From Hsuehochloa calcarea (taxonomy: Eukaryota > Streptophyta > Magnoliopsida > Poales > Poaceae): a stretch of DNA of 64,000 bases. Shown here in pieces: positions 60,165 through 64,000 of the stretch (position 1 is its first letter; each line of letters starts with the position of its first letter). The stretch covers positions 14,629,763 through 14,693,762 of the forward strand of contig CM070601.1 of NCBI GenBank assembly GCA_036346395.1. Direction: 5' to 3'. The position numbers and the translations under genes were made by a program. The notes beneath the pieces are model-generated. The model had not been told where the DNA came from and made no database searches. It worked only from the letters and a program-made list of their open reading frames with translations.

Positions 60165-63100
60165 GAGTTTATTACAAAAGAGACTTACAACCAACAATAA
60201 AGAATACAGCGGAAGACGAAGAAGAAATAGTAGAGTCCAGCTGATCTGTCATAGGCAATCGACTAGGGTAGCGGCCTAGCCGTCGAAATGCACACCGATA
60301 GCGAAGCCTCTCTCCTCTAATTTTTTTTTTTGCATTAAGAAAGGGTGAGCACAAACAACCGCGCTGCGTAAGTTACACCCAATAACATATTATAATGCAT
60401 ACAAGGATATATCAAAGGAAGACTTATTGGTTGAATTTGCATAAAATAATATTTTCTTTAAATATTTGTACTAAATTCCAAAACAGTTATTATATAACTA
60501 AAATTCATTTTATAAATTCTTAAGTTTTATAGTAGGATAACCTCCATATGAAATATGGTGATGGATACCCTTCTATCTCATGGCTAACCGCCCAATTTCC
60601 TAATTGAATAAACTATTGAAAATAATTTATCAAAATCTTTTGAAATCAAAACAAAAGTCCAACTTTGAGTGACTTTGCTAGTATGTCCATGACCGTAGAC
60701 ATGATAATTCGAATAGCTTTACACTCTGCAGAGGTTGTACAACTTTACCCACAAAAGATAATCAACTTATAATATCTGCTCACACACTTCCGAAGGTGTG
60801 CGACTAAGAGATTATCACAAGACCTTTACAATGCGCCATCCCAACGTAGTTATGCCTCGCTAAGGTTTCGTCTCCTTTGGATTGAACCATCCGTCGGATT
60901 TAAACCCCTCTTGCGCCATGTCGGAATACATAAAAGTAGGTCATTGTGACACCCACACAACTAGGCACAACCACGGTGAAATGTCATAAATTATTTAGCC
61001 AATTCCTCCCCACTCTGGATTTGTGGTAGTACGATGGAGCTTAGCAAGATGCGGCTCGAAGGCTGGTCCTTAACAGACTTGAGCGATTTTCAAAATAACC
61101 CCTGGGCTCAACCATTCCCGAATTGAGCCCGTGCATAAACCTACACCCACCAACTATCCATTTCACCTAAGTCCAAATCAATTTTTAATTTTATTTTTTA
61201 AATTATTTTTAAACTTCCATGGCATACCAATGTCATTGATATAATTTAAACAACATTTGAATTTTTGGCTGAAAATTCTCAAATTGAATAATTTTGGGTC
61301 TAAGCATGACTAAGCATAATTTTTCTCAAAATATTATAGTTCATACTATTGCATAAATAAGATTTTATCTAAGGTGTTAAGGTATGTCTGATTCAATGGC
61401 AAAGTTGGATGTACAAAGGAATTGGGAATAACTATAAATTTAAAATATAAATTTAAATTAACTTGAGTATAAATAAGCATACAATAATAATTTCAAAAAA
61501 AATAAATAATTTAAAATAATATAGTCAAATATGATCAAAGATGTAACTTACCTTACTCAATTAGTTGTTGATATGAATCAGTGTCGAACGACTCTCCGAA
61601 GTTGTCGTAATCTATACGTGAAAATAAGCTAAATTCAAATAAAATCCAGATAAAATCCAAAAAATTATACAATAAATATTGTAAAGAAGATATCGAATTT
61701 ATAAGAATTTAAGAATAAGAATCGACAGATTTGGAGTTCGTATGAAGGAGAACGGACATCCGAAAGTTTGGATATCACAAGAACAGATAGAATTCCGACT
61801 ACTGTCCACTTCCGAGTACTGTTTATCTTCAAGTACTATTTACCTTCGAGTACTGTTCATTTTCTGAGTACTGTGGTCGAAGGAGATTACGACTACACTG
61901 GTCGAAGAAGATTTTGACAACGCTGGTCGAAAGAAAGGTTTTGACTGCACTGGTTGGAAGAGATTTTGACTACACTGGTCGAAAGAGAGGTTTTAACTAC
62001 ACTGGTCGAAAGAGAGCTATGACTATTTAGTCGACGAAAGCTACGACTATCTAATCGAAGAAAGCTACGACCATCTAGTCGACGAAAACTACGACTATCT
62101 AGTCGACCGAAACTACAACTACCTAGTCGAAGGAAACTATGACTATCTAGTTGAAGGAACTACGACTACTTAGGGAAGTAGCGGCGGTGCTCGACTACAA
62201 GCTCATCGGTGATACGTGCCACGGCTAGCTACGCGAAGATGCACAAAAGGAAGATGAGACGACGCTGAACCTTATGCAATAACTTACGACAGCTAAGCAC
62301 AACGGAGTGGCCGGCGGTGAAGAAAAAGGCGGCGGCGAGGTACGAGTGAAAGCGACGATGCTCCGATGGTCCTCCGGCGAAGAAGTGCACCTGAGGTAGA
62401 ACACGATGCGGCGAAGCTCACAGTGTAGACGATGACACCAAAGATTGACGAACAGTGGCGCACTCGGTGGTGCTAGCGTTGGTGGTGGCTGTACTTCGGC
62501 TTCGATTCCGGCGGATAAAAACGGGCAGTGTGGTCGTGGTTGCAGGAATAGAGTGAAGGGTGAAATGCAAAGGCCGTGCCCCCCTTTATAGGGCAAGGGC
62601 GTAGCTGGAACGACGGGGTCGTGCGCGAGCATTAACGACCGATGGCGATGAGAAATGCGAGTAAAAGATGAAGAAACCGTTGATTGAGTGCTGCAGCAAG
62701 TGGAGAGTGATCGTAGTAATAATTGGGCACGATCTCAAGAGGAAGCGGATGCATTAATACGGTTTAATCGACCGGAACAGGCGGCGCTCTGTTTCGGCGA
62801 GAGGAAGACGAAGGCCTGGTCGAAGATGACAGGTGGGGTCGGTGCGGGAGAGAGATAGAGAAGGGGAAGGGCCGGCACGAGCAGCTCGGAGCAGAAGGAA
62901 AGGCCGTGGGCCGGGAAGGATTTGGCCCGACCACTGTTTTCGTATTTTCGAGAGTTTTTCTGGTTTAAAATAATTTAGATAGTTTAATTAAGCTTTAGAA
63001 AATAGTAAATAAAGTCAAAAATTCATTAAAAATTCATAGAAATTCTCTTAGTCATTTTGGACTTAAATAAAATATTTTCAACCCATAATTTTTAATTAAT

Positions 63101-63359
63101 TATTGTAAATAATTTATTTTGGCTTTAAAATAATTAGGGAAAATCCTTTAAAACTTTAGAAAATTCCAAAAATTAATTAAATTTTCCTTTTCAACTTTAA
63201 ATACAATAAAAACCCAAAGCTGAATTAATTTTCTTTTTGACTTTTAAAATGATGGAAATTCAAGAAAAGCAATAAAACTCTTTTAAATTAAAGAAAATCC
63301 AATAAAATAATAACTTTATTAATTTTTATTTTTTGTAACAGAACTTTGGGATGTTATAA
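60165..63359 (-). mobile_element. Ty3/gypsy (Tekay-like) LTR, minus orientation
   Basis: Read on the minus strand it starts near 63359 with 'tataacatcccaaagttctg', similar to the TGTAACATCCC start of grass Tekay-type LTRs. It continues through AT-rich DNA, a GC-rich leader (62950-62200), a minisatellite (62180-61865), and the '...gtacaacctctgcagagtgtaaag' block near 60735. Its inner boundary near 60165 is uncertain. The duplication boundary cuts it at 60999, so its distal part exists twice (also 48840-49678) and its proximal part once. The open frame at 62225-62632 lies in the C-rich leader and shows no domain. Confidence 0.55.
61865..62180. repeat. Minisatellite in the gypsy LTR, unit about 20-25 bp
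   Basis: About 13 units. The left ones resemble 'ctggtcgaaagagattttgactacac' and the right ones 'agtcgacgaaagctacgactatct', a gradual drift along the array. Most units keep 'gtcgaa' and 'actac/acgacta' cores. No coding meaning is proposed. Confidence 0.8.
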
Positions 63360-64000
63360 TAACCGATGCTCGTTTTGTTAAAATTAACTTAGACTCGTTT
63401 TTCTTAAAGCCTGGAATGTGGGCTTACGAAAAACTAGTTTTTTTTGTTATACACTCCTTCTGTTACGTTATCCAAACATAGGTTTCCTAAAACCAAGCTC
63501 AAATCGATTTTTAGGAAAGCTGGTTTTCACAAAACAAATTGTCCAAATAGCCCACCAGTGTGGCTCCAGCGATGTGCTACTAGTCCAGCTAAATTGTGGT
63601 TTATTGTCTTGAGGTTAGTGTTTTGATATTCGAATGTACTAGGTTTTTAGTTTTAGGGATTTATTAGTATACATCGTTAACATCTAATTATAAATTGACA
63701 ATGTATGACACAACAGTCATTCTTCTTGTAATTCTAAAACATCAGAAGCTTATAAACAACAACAAAAAATATTTCATATGTTCTTGTGCAATAGATAATC
63801 TAAGCAAAAACGGGTCATGCTACAAAACCTAAAATCATTAACTAACACGCTTTCTCACCAATACTACCATACACATGCTTTCTTGTTTAAACTGACATGA
63901 AGTTAAGTTGCAATGCACATACATTTCGTTATGTACATAAATTAGTATTGACACTATTAGTTCTAACTAATGCCATATAATTTGATCCTATTTACATTGC
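63360..64000. other. Intergenic, no recognised gene
   Basis: AT-rich. The block 63410-63565 has MITE-like inverted segments ('gcttacgaaaaactagttt' versus 'aaagctggttttcacaaaac'), too diverged to define an element. Confidence 0.3.

Larger units (their letters stand above)
49679..60999. repeat. Tandem duplication, copy B (about 11.3 kb)
   Basis: Starts with a partly reiterated Harbinger-like terminus ('gctgaccatttggttcagct' present twice, once in copy A). It repeats the TPS gene and upstream region and leaves the duplication at 60999, where the gypsy LTR continues. Most of it matches copy A almost base for base, but about 50090-50420, 53080-53830 and 59410-59450 are unusually rich in one- to three-base indels. 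Confidence 0.95.

Overview
This window is plant nuclear DNA from a grass (Poaceae), most likely panicoid-like. The evidence is intron-rich genes with GT-AG junctions, GC-rich first exons, CACTA elements with 'TTTGCCGAGGGC' arrays, and LTRs of Tekay-, Angela- and SIRE-like type. No operons, CRISPR arrays, rRNA or tRNA genes were recognised. All family assignments are by eye from protein motifs and splice signals.

Layout. 1-2120: debris of a Mutator-like element (C-terminal transposase with SWIM finger and zinc knuckle on +, broken plant-mobile-domain gene on -). 2120-6780: AT-rich intergenic DNA with a clean hAT element (8-bp target duplication) and a tandem duplication. 6790-9915: Ty3/gypsy LTR and polyprotein-end fragments. 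9916-13890: unassigned sequence, a MITE with long inverted arms and a 48-bp duplication. 13895-19450: a complete HOX1A/HAT3.1-type PHD-finger homeodomain gene on -, eight coding exons, about 776 aa, no visible break. 19450-26110: nested copia/SIRE/CACTA cluster with an inverted pair of Angela-like LTR sequences. 27095-34667: two S40/DUF584 senescence-regulator-like genes on -, separated by an apparently full-length 3.8-kb CACTA element with a 3-bp TTG target duplication. 35188-35680: an element embedded in (TA)n microsatellite. 35848-38471: a PIF/Harbinger-like element carrying an intact exon of a 20S proteasome alpha-5 subunit gene. 38343-61000: a tandem duplication of about 11.3 kb carrying a 17-coding-exon class I trehalose-6-phosphate synthase (TPS1-type) gene in each copy, both on -. 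60170-63359: gypsy LTR on -.

The main story is the TPS1 pair. The duplication is bounded on one side inside the Harbinger-like terminus and on the other inside a gypsy LTR. The two gene copies carry different lesions: copy A has a frameshift in exon 6 and a stop in exon 12; copy B has a frameshift in exon 1 and damage in exons 9-11. They also share a TGA before the conserved C-terminus. Patches dense in small indels in copy B make assembly or consensus error a serious alternative to true pseudogenisation.

The HOX1A-type gene is a chromatin/transcription factor, the S40 genes are small senescence-linked nuclear proteins, and TPS1 makes the sugar signal trehalose-6-phosphate. Nothing in the sequence shows that they act together.
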